DNA of 64,000 bases, from the NCBI GenBank assembly GCA_015068035.1, contig SVLI01000003.1, positions 159,229 through 223,228 on the forward strand. The letters run 5' to 3'. The stretch comes from Oscillospiraceae bacterium (GTDB lineage: Bacteria > Bacillota > Clostridia > Oscillospirales > Oscillospiraceae). The notes beneath the pieces are model-generated. The model worked only from the letters and a program-made list of their open reading frames with translations, was not told the origin of the DNA and ran no database searches. Numbering within the stretch: position 1 is the first letter of the stretch; each line of letters starts with the position of its first letter. Made by a program: the position numbers and the translations under genes. Below, piece by piece: positions 36,806-45,591 of the stretch.

Positions 36806-38374
36806 TCAGCCCTCCTGCACGTTACCGCTGCGCACGGCCTCAAAGTCTTCCTCAATCTCCTTGGAGGGAGCGCGGGTAATCAGCGATACAACCACAATGC
36901 ACAGCGCGGAGAAGATGAATGCAGGCAGCAGCTCGTAGATGCCAAAGACGCCGCCGATGGGCTTGAGAACCAACTTCCAGAGGAAGACCATTCCGGCGCC
37001 GCCAACCATACCGGCGATGGCACCGGCGCGGGTGGTGCGTTTCCAGAACAGGGAGAAGAGCATCAGCGGGCCAAAGGTGGCGCCGAAGCCGGCCCAGGCA
37101 AAGGACACGATGGTGAAGATGACGCTGTTCTCATCCAGCGCAATGACGATGGCGATAATCGCGATGACCAGCAGCGTAATGCGGGAGATGGTCATAACCT
37201 GCTTGTCGCTGGCGTTCTTCTTCGCAACGCCCTGGAAAATGTTCTTGGCAAAGGCAGAAGCGGCAATGAGCAGATAGGAGTCCGAGGAGCTGATCGTCGC
37301 AGCAAGGATGCCCGCCATCACAAAGCCGGCCAGAATGGGAGGCAGGAAGCTTGTGGACAGCGTGATGAAAATGTTCTCGGCAGAAGCGTTGGTAAGATGC
37401 GCCGTGGGGAACAGGTGACGGCCCATAATGCCGATGAACACGGCCACGGCCAGCGAGATCACGACCCAGATGGTTGCAACACGGCGGGAAAGCTTCAGTT
37501 CGCCTTCCTTGCGGATGGCCATGAAGCGCAGCAGAACCTGGGGCATGCCGAAATATCCAAGTCCCCACGCCAGCATGGAGAACACGCTCAACGCACCATA
37601 GGGCTTTGCTGCGCCGAACAGAGGCGCACCGTTTTCAACGATCTGCAGTCCGTCCGCGCCCACGGTGGGATTGCCTAAACCGAAGAACTCAAAGAAGCCG
37701 GGGATAGAGTTTGCGTTGTCCATAACCCCGCCGATGCCGCCGGCATTGACAAGGCCCACGATCACGATGACCGCAAGCGCAACGAACATCACAACGCCCT
37801 GCATGAAGTCAGACGCACTCTCTGCCAGGAAACCGCCAAGCAGTGTATACAGCAGAACAAAGACAGCACCAACGATCAGCATTGTGTGATAGCTCGTTCC
37901 AAAGAGCGTGGAAAACAGCTTGCCGCAGGTGACAAAGCAGCTGGAAGCGTAAACGGTGAAGAAAATCAGGATAAAGACCGCCGCGATGGTGCTGATGACC
38001 TTCTTATTCTCACGGAACCGGTTTGAAAAGAACTCCGGCAAAGTGATGGAGTTGTTAGCACGAATGCTATAACGCCGCAGACGCTTGGACACGATCAGCC
38101 AGTTGAGATAGGTGCCAACCGCAAGACCGACAGCCGTCCAAAGTGCGTCCGCAAGTCCGCACCAATAGGCAAGCCCCGGCAGACCCATAAGCAGCCAACC
38201 GCTCATATCCGAGGCTTCGGCGCTCAGCGCCGTGACCCACGGGCCAAGGCTGCGTCCGCCAAGGAAGTAGTTCTCAGAGCTTGCATTGGCGCGCTTTGCA
38301 TAAACAAGGCCAATGACAATTACGATTGCCATGTAGATAATCATGGCGATGAGGATCTGCAGAGAATCTGACAT
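36806..38374 (-). CDS. putP: Sodium/proline symporter PutP
   Basis: 522 residues, sodium:solute symporter family, with 13 predicted helices. Family marks: YFLGGRSLGPWVTALSAEASDMSGWLLMGLPG near residues 35-66 (sodium and proline binding residues lie here), GYFGMPQVLLRFMAIR (about 255) and AGILAATISSSDSYLLIAAS (about 320). The ATG at 38374 has GGAG 8 bases upstream; the GTG at 38383 would overlap that site. A divergent LysR gene lies 136 bases away and may control it. Confidence 0.93.
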   Translation of the reverse strand: MSDSLQILIAMIIYMAIVIVIGLVYAKRANASSENYFLGGRSLGPWVTALSAEASDMSGWLLMGLPGLAYWCGLADALWTAVGLAVGTYLNWLIVSKRLRRYSIRANNSITLPEFFSNRFRENKKVISTIAAVFILIFFTVYASSCFVTCGKLFSTLFGTSYHTMLIVGAVFVLLYTLLGGFLAESASDFMQGVVMFVALAVIVIVGLVNAGGIGGVMDNANSIPGFFEFFGLGNPTVGADGLQIVENGAPLFGAAKPYGALSVFSMLAWGLGYFGMPQVLLRFMAIRKEGELKLSRRVATIWVVISLAVAVFIGIMGRHLFPTAHLTNASAENIFITLSTSFLPPILAGFVMAGILAATISSSDSYLLIAASAFAKNIFQGVAKKNASDKQVMTISRITLLVIAIIAIVIALDENSVIFTIVSFAWAGFGATFGPLMLFSLFWKRTTRAGAIAGMVGGAGMVFLWKLVLKPIGGVFGIYELLPAFIFSALCIVVVSLITRAPSKEIEEDFEAVRSGNVQEG

Positions 38375-38442
38375 GTTACTCACTCCATTAAAATAGATTT
38401 GCTCGCTTTTCTTTCATTAGTTAATTTTATGCTTTCCATCAC

Positions 38443-38471
38443 TTGATTTTATGGATTGACTGTATTATAAT
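38443..38471 (+). promoter_or_regulatory. Predicted promoter of the lysR gene
   Basis: TTGATT (38443-38448), 17-base spacer, TATAAT (38466-38471). It lies in the putP-lysR divergent region, where LysR regulators usually bind. Confidence 0.65.
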
Positions 38472-38510
38472 AGGGATGAAAACAAATTGCAATAGGGAGA
38501 TTTGTATAAA

Positions 38511-39392
38511 ATGACAGCATCAAAATATGAAGTATTCATAAAAGTAGCTGAACTCGGCGGCTTGACGCGTGCCGCAGCAGCTCTTGGCTGCACGCAATCC
38601 AACGTCAGTCATATTATAAATGCATTGGAAGATGAATTCGGCTTTCCCCTTTTCACTCGTGGTCGCGGCGGTGCGAAGCTCACGCCGGACGGACAGCGCG
38701 TACTGCCAGCTGTGCGCGCCGTTGTGGCCAGCACGGAGCGTTTGGCGCAGACCGTTGCATCTCTGCGCGGACTTGACTCGGGACTGGTCCGCATCGGTGC
38801 GTTCTCCAGCGTTGCCGTGCATTGGCTGCCTGGAATGATCAAAGCCTTTACGGAGGATTATCCGAACATCGAGATCGGCCTGTCCAACGGTGACTACCAC
38901 GATGTGGAGCAATGGCTGTCCGACGGAAGCATCGATCTCGGCTTCGTGACTCTCCCCTGCTCGTCAGACTGCAAATGCATCCCGCTGCTGGAAGACCGGC
39001 TTCTGCTCGTTGTGCCAAAAACGCATCGCCTTGCCGGACGCACAGAATGCCCGATCACAGAGCTTGAGGGTGAAAACTTCATCAGCCTGCTGGAAAACTC
39101 CGATCAGGATATGCGAAAAGTGCTGCTGCGCGCGGGCGTTAATGCAAACATTCGTTATGTGACCAAGGACGACTATGCCATGATCGCCATGGTGGAGAAC
39201 GGCCTCGGCGTGAGCATCATGCCGGAGCTGCTGCTTCGCGGCAGAACCGCGGAAGTCAGCGTTGTGCCGCTTGAAAGTCATCCGACGCGCACGATTGCGC
39301 TTGCCGTTCCGGACGTCTCGGCCGAATCACCCTGTGCGAGCCGTTTTGCCGAATATGTGCAAAAATGGGTTGCAGAGAAATGGAATGCATAA
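38511..39392 (+). CDS. LysR family transcriptional regulator
   Basis: 293 residues. The N-terminal winged helix reads KYEVFIKVAELGGLTRAAAALGCTQSNVSHIINALEDEFGFPLF (long conserved block at residues 4-48), followed by a LysR substrate-binding domain with two periplasmic-binding subdomains (LVRIGAFSSVAVHWLP from about 88; LDLGFVTLP-like IDLGFVTLPC about 142). ATG at 38511 is chosen over the TTG at 38502 because GGGAG is 11 rather than 3 bases away. Divergent from putP, which suggests control of proline or sodium-linked uptake; ligand unknown. Confidence 0.92.
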   Translation: MTASKYEVFIKVAELGGLTRAAAALGCTQSNVSHIINALEDEFGFPLFTRGRGGAKLTPDGQRVLPAVRAVVASTERLAQTVASLRGLDSGLVRIGAFSSVAVHWLPGMIKAFTEDYPNIEIGLSNGDYHDVEQWLSDGSIDLGFVTLPCSSDCKCIPLLEDRLLLVVPKTHRLAGRTECPITELEGENFISLLENSDQDMRKVLLRAGVNANIRYVTKDDYAMIAMVENGLGVSIMPELLLRGRTAEVSVVPLESHPTRTIALAVPDVSAESPCASRFAEYVQKWVAEKWNA

Positions 39393-39462
39393 GGATAATT
39401 TCATCTAAACGGCGACTGAAAACCACTTGAATCGACTTTTTTCAAAACCTACAAATTGGGGC

Positions 39463-39491
39463 TTGACAAGCGCGAAATGATATTGTACAAT
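39463..39491 (+). promoter_or_regulatory. Strong promoter of the tRNA-Asp/tRNA-Thr unit
   Basis: Consensus TTGACA (39463-39468), 17-base spacer, TACAAT (39486-39491), ending 13 bases before the first tRNA. Confidence 0.88.
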
Positions 39492-39504
39492 GGCAAAGCT
39501 GTGT

Positions 39505-39581
39505 GGCTCAGTAGTTCAGTTGGTTAGAACGCCAGCCTGTCACGCTGGAGGTCGACGGTTCGAGCCCGTTCTGAGTCGCCA
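39505..39581 (+). tRNA. tRNA-Asp (anticodon GTC)
   Basis: 77 bases including encoded CCA. Acceptor GGCTCAG pairs with CTGAGTC, the D arm has TTCAGTTGGTTAGAA, the anticodon stem is CCAGC/GCTGG around loop CTGTCAC (GTC at 39539-39541), and the T arm contains GGTTCGAGCCC. All stems close. Confidence 0.97.
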
Positions 39582-39584
39582 TTT

Positions 39585-39660
<76 letters not shown>

Positions 39661-39697
39661 AAACTCCCGGTTCCATTCGGAATCGGGAGTTTTCTTT
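39661..39697 (+). terminator. Terminator of the two-tRNA unit
   Basis: Stem AAACTCCCG/CGGGAGTTT (39661-39669, 39684-39692) with further pairing inside, then TTCTTTATTTTG. Confidence 0.88.
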
Positions 39698-39951
39698 ATT
39701 TTGAAAACAGACTGGCCTCATACTTTTGCTGCATTTTCTGTAAAGGATGAGGTCTGCTTATGAAACGAAGCTTGACTTGCTGGTAAAAAGAGCATTGCTG
39801 CGCAATCCGAAGCTGCATAGTGTGAAATTTCGTCTGCCGCAAAAACAGACAAAGGAGCGCAAGACGGCAAAATTTTTGTAGTATCTATGTTCCCTTTTGT
39901 CGAATTATGGTATATAATGCCACGTTACTTATCTTATCCCGAGGTGCAAAG

Positions 39952-41343
39952 ATGAAAACACGCTTCTTCCGCATCACCATATTACTAATCGCACTCTGCC
40001 TGTTCCTGTCAGCAGGGTCTTTTGTCTATGCCGACGTAACCGAGAACACGCCCGAAATTGGAGCAGGAACAGAAGCCGTCGATGGTCTTGGGCCCGGCAG
40101 CGGCAAAGAAGCCGGCAGTGACGACGACAATAAAAGCGAAGAAGCGTTTGTGCTCGGCGGTATTGGGGCATTTCCGGAATCCGATGAGCCCTATCCCGAG
40201 GGGGACGCCCGATTCGAGGGCAAGACCTGGAAACAAATAACGGAGGAATTCTTCGTCAAGCGGAGCATCAATCCCGACACAGTCGGGATCGGTTACTACA
40301 ACACCGTAACGGGAGAGGAGCACTACCACAAAGGTGATATCTATCGAAATTTAGCGAGCTTGTACAAAGTGCCGCTGAATATGTACTACGCCGAGAAAGT
40401 CCATAACGGTGAGATGACTATGGACGATGTGATCGGTTATATCTCATATGGAGAACTGCAAAAATACAGCATCGTATATTCGAATAATGAGCAAAGCGAG
40501 ATACTGCTGGAACATACCGGAACCCACGAGCAATATCGAAGCGCAATTGCGGCTTATCTTTTTCCGGAGGATGTTGAGCCGGACAATACTTTCATCACCG
40601 GCAACATGGTTACGCCGGAACAGCTCGTCACCTGCCTGCGCAGGCTCTACAACGAGCCGGAAAAATTTCCGGATGTTCTGGATTGCATGAAACAGGCCGA
40701 GCCGGAAAACTTCTTTGCTTTCTCAGAGCGGCGATATCCTATTGCACACAAATATGGCAGTTCCATGAATGACGGATACGGATTGTGTACGCTCAACGAT
40801 ATGGGTATCATCTACACGGATGATCCGTTCATCCTTGTGATGATGACAGAGTGGACGACCGGCAGCGTGCAAACCTTGTCGGAATATTGCTCGCTCATGT
40901 GTGACTACACGATGTACAAAAAGGCGCAGAGGGAGAACGAATCGGAAAATCATTCCGCGCTGGATTCGGAAGAAAGCACGCCCCCGCCAGATGGTAACAC
41001 TTGTGTCTCCCCTGCACCGGACACGGAGCAGAACACTCCCGCGACCGATAAAGCGCCGGTCTCCACAGAGTCCGGAACCAAATCTCAGGAAAAAAGCAAA
41101 GCTCCCGGCAAGCTGCTTAAAACCATTCTGATTGCGTTATTCGCGGCGTGTATCTTATCAGCCATTGCGCTGCTCATTTTTGGCAAAAGCAAAAGCCATC
41201 GGCTGATTGCCGGGTCACTGATTCTTGCCTGCTGCGTGACTGTTCTGATCTTGTTAAGTCTGAGGCGAGACAAAGCTGAAACAAGTCCTGCTCCATCTTC
41301 AACGTCTGTCGAAACAGAAATGATTACACCGTCTCAAGAGTGA
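39952..41343 (+). CDS. Secreted serine hydrolase of the beta-lactamase/DD-peptidase fold with two C-terminal membrane helices
   Basis: 463 residues. Signal peptide (residues 1-27, LIALCLFLSAGSFVYA). An acidic Gly/Ser-rich spacer follows (30-80), then a penicillin-recognising domain: Ser136-x-x-Lys139 in NLASLYKVPLN, Ser177-Asn-Asn in YSNNEQ (the SxN position), and Lys267-Tyr-Gly269 in HKYGSSMN (the K[ST]G position). The general-base Glu of true class A beta-lactamases is not evident. A Ser/Thr/Pro linker (about 325-385) leads to two hydrophobic helices (388-410, 417-436) and a short tail. ATG at 39952 is set by GAGGTG 6 bases before it. Likely acts on cell-wall peptides outside the membrane. 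Single gene; resistance function is not indicated. Confidence 0.78.
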   Translation: MKTRFFRITILLIALCLFLSAGSFVYADVTENTPEIGAGTEAVDGLGPGSGKEAGSDDDNKSEEAFVLGGIGAFPESDEPYPEGDARFEGKTWKQITEEFFVKRSINPDTVGIGYYNTVTGEEHYHKGDIYRNLASLYKVPLNMYYAEKVHNGEMTMDDVIGYISYGELQKYSIVYSNNEQSEILLEHTGTHEQYRSAIAAYLFPEDVEPDNTFITGNMVTPEQLVTCLRRLYNEPEKFPDVLDCMKQAEPENFFAFSERRYPIAHKYGSSMNDGYGLCTLNDMGIIYTDDPFILVMMTEWTTGSVQTLSEYCSLMCDYTMYKKAQRENESENHSALDSEESTPPPDGNTCVSPAPDTEQNTPATDKAPVSTESGTKSQEKSKAPGKLLKTILIALFAACILSAIALLIFGKSKSHRLIAGSLILACCVTVLILLSLRRDKAETSPAPSSTSVETEMITPSQE

Positions 41344-41395
41344 GAGAACTCAATGATACAGGGCGATACCGCAGCTTAAAGAATCGAAAAAGTCA

Positions 41396-41432
41396 AAAAG
41401 TGCAGCCGGAATTATTTCCGGCTGCACTTTTT
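41396..41432. terminator. Bidirectional terminator between serine hydrolase and yegP
   Basis: A perfect 16-bp stem AAAAGTGCAGCCGGAA and complement (41396-41411, 41416-41431) with a TTAT loop; A-run and T-run flanks make it work both ways. Confidence 0.92.
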
Positions 41433-41441
41433 ATTGCTTTG

Positions 41442-41813
41442 TTATTCCTTGACCACTTCGGCTTCAGGTGCATTCTTGCGGATGCTCTCAATGCCGTTGA
41501 GGCAGGATGCCTTGGCCTTGTATCCCTCGCCGACCGCGATGATCTCACCATTGCGGGCCTTCAGGCGGAAGCGATACTCACCGGCTTTGTCGGTATAAAC
41601 TTCAAACTTCGGATTTGTAACGGTCTCAAACCCTGCCAAAGTCTGATCCTCAAGCTTAGCTGCAACAGCGTTCTTCCGCACACTCTCAACACCCGCAAGG
41701 CAAGTTGCTTCGGAAGAATAGCTCTCGCTTGTGGCAATCACTTCGCCGTTACCGGCCTTCAGATTAAAGACATAAGCGCCGCTCTTCGTGGTCTTGACAA
41801 CAAATTTTCCCAT
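41442..41813 (-). CDS. YegP family protein (two DUF1508 repeats)
   Basis: 123 residues made of two similar halves. Each has the pattern F-x-V-x-T-x(3)-G-x-Y-x-F-x-L-K-A-x-N-G-E-x-I-A and ends with C-L-x-G-x-E-S-[VI]-R-K-N-A. Such proteins are small, soluble and widespread; function unknown, with a suggested stress or phage-related context in some species. AAGGAG lies 7 bases before the ATG. Single-gene unit. Confidence 0.92.
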   Translation of the reverse strand: MGKFVVKTTKSGAYVFNLKAGNGEVIATSESYSSEATCLAGVESVRKNAVAAKLEDQTLAGFETVTNPKFEVYTDKAGEYRFRLKARNGEIIAVGEGYKAKASCLNGIESIRKNAPEAEVVKE

Positions 41814-41855
41814 AAAAATACTCCTTTTTGAGATAATTTTGGTGGCTATGATAAC

Positions 41856-41884
41856 AATATATCAATTATAGCCGGAATGCGCAA
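41856..41884 (-). promoter_or_regulatory. Predicted promoter of yegP
   Basis: Minus-strand TTGCGC (41879-41884), 17-base spacer, TATATT (41856-41861), with an alternative TATAAT inside the spacer. Confidence 0.55.
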
Positions 41885-41987
41885 GCACAAATAAGCCCCC
41901 GAATCTAAATTTTTCGTGCTATCTTATGCTCGAAAATGAGCGGGTCTTGCATTTTGTCGGTAGTGTGCGTAAAATTAATGCTAAACT

Positions 41988-42020
41988 GTGTCTCAAATCG
42001 ATAATCGCATATTGAGACAC
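41988..42020 (+). repeat. Perfect 9-bp inverted repeat upstream of trmO
   Basis: GTGTCTCAA (41988-41996) and TTGAGACAC (42012-42020) flank 15 bases. There is no T-tract, and the trmO ribosome site lies 30 bases downstream, so an operator or a leader hairpin is possible. Confidence 0.5.
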
Positions 42021-42063
42021 GAATCTGCACAGTGCGTTTTACCTTTGCAGGAGGTACTTGAAT

Positions 42064-42762
42064 ATGGCAGACGAAATTTTGATGCGCGTCATTGCGCACA
42101 TCCGCAGTCCTTATCCGGAGAAATTCGGCATCCCGCGGCAAAGCGGCATTGTCGAAGCTGCGCAGGCACAGATCGTTTTCCTTCCGGAATATCGCGACGC
42201 AGAGGCGCTGCGGGGAATCGAGGGTTTTTCGCACCTTTGGCTGCTTTGGCAATTCTCGGCAAACCGAAAAACCGGCTTTCAGCCCACCGTCCGTCCGCCG
42301 CGACTTGGCGGCAACCGCCGCATGGGCGTTTTTGCAACGCGCTCTCCTTATCGACCGAGTCCCATCGGCCTGTCCGCCGTACGCCTTCTCGGTCTGGAAC
42401 ACAGCAGCGAAAACGGCACGGTGCTGCGCATTTCCGGTGCCGATCTTATGGACGGCACTCCGATTCTGGACATCAAGCCCTATCTTCCCTATGCTGACTG
42501 CATTCCCGAGGCCGTCGGCGGCTTTGCATCCGAAAAACCGGATGCTGCGCTCCGTGTTCTGATGCCGGAAAGCACAAGCGGCACGCTCCCCGAAGGAATA
42601 CGTGCCGCTTTGACAGACGTGTTGGCGCAGGATCCGCGTCCGCGGTATCAGCATGATCCCGACCGCATATACAGTCTGCGCTTTGCAGGATATGAAGTTC
42701 GCTTTACGGTTGAAGATGATCTTCTCACCGTGCGCTCAATCGAGTTGGAGAACTTGCTATAA
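42064..42762 (+). CDS. trmO: tRNA (adenine(37)-N6)-methyltransferase TrmO (TsaA-like)
   Basis: 232 residues. The N-terminal SAM-binding beta-barrel has RVIAHIRSPYPEKFGIPRQSG (residues 7-27), GFSHLWLLWQFS, and the core motif RRMGVFATRSPYRPSPIGLS (about 90-109), then LDIKPYLPYAD. It methylates t6A37 in tRNA-Thr type species. A C-terminal extension (RIYSLRFAGYEVRFTVEDD) is normal in the longer bacterial forms. GGAGG is 9 bases before the ATG at 42064; the TTG at 42058 is too close. Confidence 0.93.
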   Translation: MADEILMRVIAHIRSPYPEKFGIPRQSGIVEAAQAQIVFLPEYRDAEALRGIEGFSHLWLLWQFSANRKTGFQPTVRPPRLGGNRRMGVFATRSPYRPSPIGLSAVRLLGLEHSSENGTVLRISGADLMDGTPILDIKPYLPYADCIPEAVGGFASEKPDAALRVLMPESTSGTLPEGIRAALTDVLAQDPRPRYQHDPDRIYSLRFAGYEVRFTVEDDLLTVRSIELENLL

Positions 42763-42784
42763 CAGCAAGTTCTCCAACTTTTCT
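42743..42784. terminator. Bidirectional terminator overlapping the trmO stop
   Basis: A perfect 16-bp stem AGTTGGAGAACTTGCT and complement (42743-42758, 42764-42779), loop ATAAC, followed by TTTTCTT. The last trmO codons form its left arm. On the minus strand it lies after the nitroreductase gene, though that side has few T residues. Confidence 0.85.
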
Positions 42785-42805
42785 TATTTGTTCTCTTGTG
42801 TGGCT

Positions 42806-43324
42806 TTATTCCACAATCGTGCAGACGGCGCGGCGCTCCATCTCATTTGCCGGGGGCGCAACGGGATGTCCGACAGCGGCGCTGCCGTAGACAACGCACT
42901 CATCCGGAACGCCGAATTCGCGCAGCAGAGCGCGCACGCCGGGCGCATCGCAGGTGTCACGCAGCTGGTTGATCCACACGCAACCGAGACCCATGCTGTG
43001 CGCTGCGAGATAGATGTTCTCCATTGCGCAGGCATTGTCATCAATGCCGAGCGGGAAGTCACGCTTTGTGTAGGGAATGATCAGCGCGGCGGGCTTATAG
43101 AAGCTATACTCCGGCTTGCCAAGCGCCTCGCCGATGGCGGCGTTGAGCGCAGAGAGCTTCTCGCTGTTGGCAACAGCGACAAAGCCGAAATACTGCCGGT
43201 TCATCGCCGTCGGCGCGGCAGCGCCGGCTTTGAGCAGCAGCTCAAGCTCCTCCCTTGTCAGTTTCTCCTCGGTGAAAGCGCGGGTGCTGCGGCGGGTGAA
43301 AATTGCATTCAGGACTTCGTTCAT
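42806..43324 (-). CDS. Nitroreductase family protein
   Basis: A 172-residue FMN-dependent oxidoreductase of the short clostridial type. FMN-binding RRSTRAFTEEKL at residues 11-22, APTAMNRQYFGFV (about 36-48), AAHSMGLGCVWINQL (about 107-121) and AAVGHPVAPP near the end. NAD(P)H-dependent reduction of quinones or nitro-compounds is typical; the natural substrate is unknown. AGGAGG lies 9 bases before the ATG. Single gene. Confidence 0.92.
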   Translation of the reverse strand: MNEVLNAIFTRRSTRAFTEEKLTREELELLLKAGAAAPTAMNRQYFGFVAVANSEKLSALNAAIGEALGKPEYSFYKPAALIIPYTKRDFPLGIDDNACAMENIYLAAHSMGLGCVWINQLRDTCDAPGVRALLREFGVPDECVVYGSAAVGHPVAPPANEMERRAVCTIVE

Positions 43325-43358
43325 GTCGGGAAACCTCCTATTTTAATAAGATGAATTT

Positions 43359-43387
43359 AGTATAGCATCTGCTTCCGTGTGCGTCAA
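43359..43387 (-). promoter_or_regulatory. Predicted promoter of the nitroreductase gene
   Basis: Minus-strand TTGACG (43382-43387), 17-base spacer, TATACT (43359-43364). Confidence 0.75.
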
Positions 43388-43506
43388 ATATTCCCTTGAA
43401 AGCGCAAGGATTAATTTTTCTCAGCATTTGTATATATGATCCTTATAATTCTCGGCATTTCACTTCAAAGAAAGCTGAAAACATAGATAAATCAGCAAAT
43501 TTTCTC

Positions 43507-43538
43507 TTGCGCCGCAGCGCTAATTCTGTTAGAATTAG
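43507..43538 (+). promoter_or_regulatory. Predicted typA promoter with overlapping inverted repeat
   Basis: TTGCGC (43507-43512), 17-base spacer, TAGAAT (43530-43535). The -10 is part of an 8-bp inverted repeat CTAATTCT/AGAATTAG (43520-43527, 43531-43538), a possible operator. Confidence 0.6.
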
Positions 43539-43564
43539 TTTTCGGTTAAAAATCCTTATTTCTA

Positions 43565-45409
43565 ATGAAACGGACTGAATACGATATGCAAAATCTTCGT
43601 AATATCGCCATTATTGCCCACGTTGATCACGGCAAGACCACGCTCGTGGACGAGATGCTCAAACAGGGTGGCGTCTACCGTGAGCATCAGGAAATTGTTG
43701 ACCGCGTCATGGACTCCAACGACCTGGAGCGCGAGCGCGGTATCACGATTCTGGCTAAGAACACCGCCGTGCATTACAAGGATGCAAAAATCAACATCGT
43801 TGATACACCGGGACATGCGGATTTCGGCGGCGAGGTTGAGCGCATCCTGAAGATGGTCAACGGCGTAATCCTTCTTGTGGATGCCGCTGAGGGTCCCATG
43901 CCGCAGACGCGTTTTGTTCTTTCCCGCGCGCTGGAGCTTGGACACCGCGTGATCGTTGCCATCAACAAGGTTGACCGCCCCGACCAGCGCATTCAGGAAG
44001 TCATCGAGGAGTGCCTTGAGCTGCTGATCGATCTGGACGCAACGGACGAGCAGCTTGACAGTCCCATGCTCTTCTGCTCCGGCCGCAACGGCACCGCTTC
44101 CTATTCACCCGATGTTCCGGGCACCGATCTTCGCCCGCTGTTTGACACGATCATGGAATATATCCCGGCGCCGAATGCTGACGAGAGCGCCCCCTTCCAG
44201 ATGCTCGTGTCCTCCATCGACTACAACGAGTTTGTCGGCCGCATCGCCATCGGACGCATTGAACGCGGCACCATCCGGCAGAATCAGGAGATTGCCGTTT
44301 GCAACTACCACACGCCCGACACGCCGGCCAAGAAGGCCAAGGCCGTAAGCCTTTATCAGTTTGAAGGTCTTGGGCGCGAGGCTGTGACTGAGGCAAGCGC
44401 CGGCAACATCATCGCCATGAGCGGCATTGGCGAAGTAACGATCGGTGACACGATCTGCGCACCCGATGCCGTGGAGCCGATTGAGTTCGTGAAGATCTCT
44501 GCGCCCACGATGGAGATGACTTTCTCTGTCAACGACAGTCCTTTCGCCGGACGTGAGGGCAAATTCGTCACCTCCCGCCAGATTCGCGAACGTCTCTTCC
44601 GCGAGACGCAGAAGGACGTTTCTCTGCGCGTGACCGAAATTGAAAATTCGACGGATGCTTTCAACGTTGCTGGCCGCGGCGAAATGAGCCTGTCCATTCT
44701 GATCGAGACGATGCGCCGCGAGGGCTATGAATTCCAGGTATCCCCTCCGCGTGTGCTGTATCAAACCATTGACGGGCAGCGCTACGAGCCGGTTGAGCGC
44801 GTCGTGATTGACGTTCCGCAGGAATCCATGGGTTCTGTTATGGAAAAGATGGGCGCTCGCAAAGGTGATTTCGTTTCCATGACGCCCGTTGGCAACCGCA
44901 TGAAACTTGAATTCCTGATCCCCTCCCGCGGTTTGTTCGGCTACCGCAACGAATTCCTCACCGACACGAAAGGTGAAGGCATCATGGCCAGCGTGTTTGA
45001 CAGTTATGCCCCCTATCGCGGCGAACTCATCCGCCGCAACAGTGGTTCCCTTGTCGCATTCGAAACGGGCGAAAGCGTGGCTTACGGTCTGTTCAATGCA
45101 CAGGAGCGCGGCGCGCTGTTCATCGGCCCCGGTGTTCCCGTCTATGCCGGAATGATCGTCGGCCTCTCTCCCAAGAGCGAAGACATCACCGTCAACGTCT
45201 GCAAGCGCAAACAGCTGACCAATATGCGCGCTGCCGGCAGCGATGAGGCTCTCCGCCTTGTGCCGCCGCGCATTCTCAGCCTCGAGCAGTGCCTGGAGCT
45301 GTTGGCCGACGACGAGCTTTTGGAGGTCACCCCCAGCAATCTGCGTCTTCGCAAGCGCATTCTTGACCATTCTCAGCGCATGAAGGCGCTGCATGGCGGT
45401 AAATCCTGA
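43565..45409 (+). CDS. typA: Translational GTPase TypA/BipA
   Basis: A 614-residue ribosome-binding GTPase related to EF-G, involved in ribosome assembly at low temperature and in stress. G1 [14 protein letters not shown] (about residue 20), G2 RERGITI, G3 [10 protein letters not shown]4 NKVDRP; then beta-barrel, EF-G III/V-like domains and the BipA-specific C-terminal domain ([17 protein letters not shown], about 455). Start at 43565 is uncertain: neither it nor the ATG at 43586 has a clear ribosome site, but homologues begin close to here. The leader is only about 23 bases. Confidence 0.97.
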   Translation: MKRTEYDMQNLRNIAIIAHVDHGKTTLVDEMLKQGGVYREHQEIVDRVMDSNDLERERGITILAKNTAVHYKDAKINIVDTPGHADFGGEVERILKMVNGVILLVDAAEGPMPQTRFVLSRALELGHRVIVAINKVDRPDQRIQEVIEECLELLIDLDATDEQLDSPMLFCSGRNGTASYSPDVPGTDLRPLFDTIMEYIPAPNADESAPFQMLVSSIDYNEFVGRIAIGRIERGTIRQNQEIAVCNYHTPDTPAKKAKAVSLYQFEGLGREAVTEASAGNIIAMSGIGEVTIGDTICAPDAVEPIEFVKISAPTMEMTFSVNDSPFAGREGKFVTSRQIRERLFRETQKDVSLRVTEIENSTDAFNVAGRGEMSLSILIETMRREGYEFQVSPPRVLYQTIDGQRYEPVERVVIDVPQESMGSVMEKMGARKGDFVSMTPVGNRMKLEFLIPSRGLFGYRNEFLTDTKGEGIMASVFDSYAPYRGELIRRNSGSLVAFETGESVAYGLFNAQERGALFIGPGVPVYAGMIVGLSPKSEDITVNVCKRKQLTNMRAAGSDEALRLVPPRILSLEQCLELLADDELLEVTPSNLRLRKRILDHSQRMKALHGGKS

Positions 45410-45476
45410 GCCTTTGTCGCACAGGAACAAGACAAAACAAGTGTATGCTTTATCGGCACGCAACAACCAATAGAGA

Positions 45477-45517
45477 AGCAGGCCGGTTTCGGAGATTCCG
45501 AAACCGGCCTGCTTTTT
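45477..45517. terminator. Bidirectional terminator between typA and ricT
   Basis: A perfect 16-bp stem AGCAGGCCGGTTTCGG and complement (45477-45492, 45498-45513), loop AGATT, then TTTTTGATT on the plus strand. Confidence 0.9.
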
Positions 45518-45591
45518 GATTATATCACTTGTCTGATCGACTGTAATTGTTTGATTCGCGGAGTGTAAAATCAGCCCTCTCGATTTCCGCA

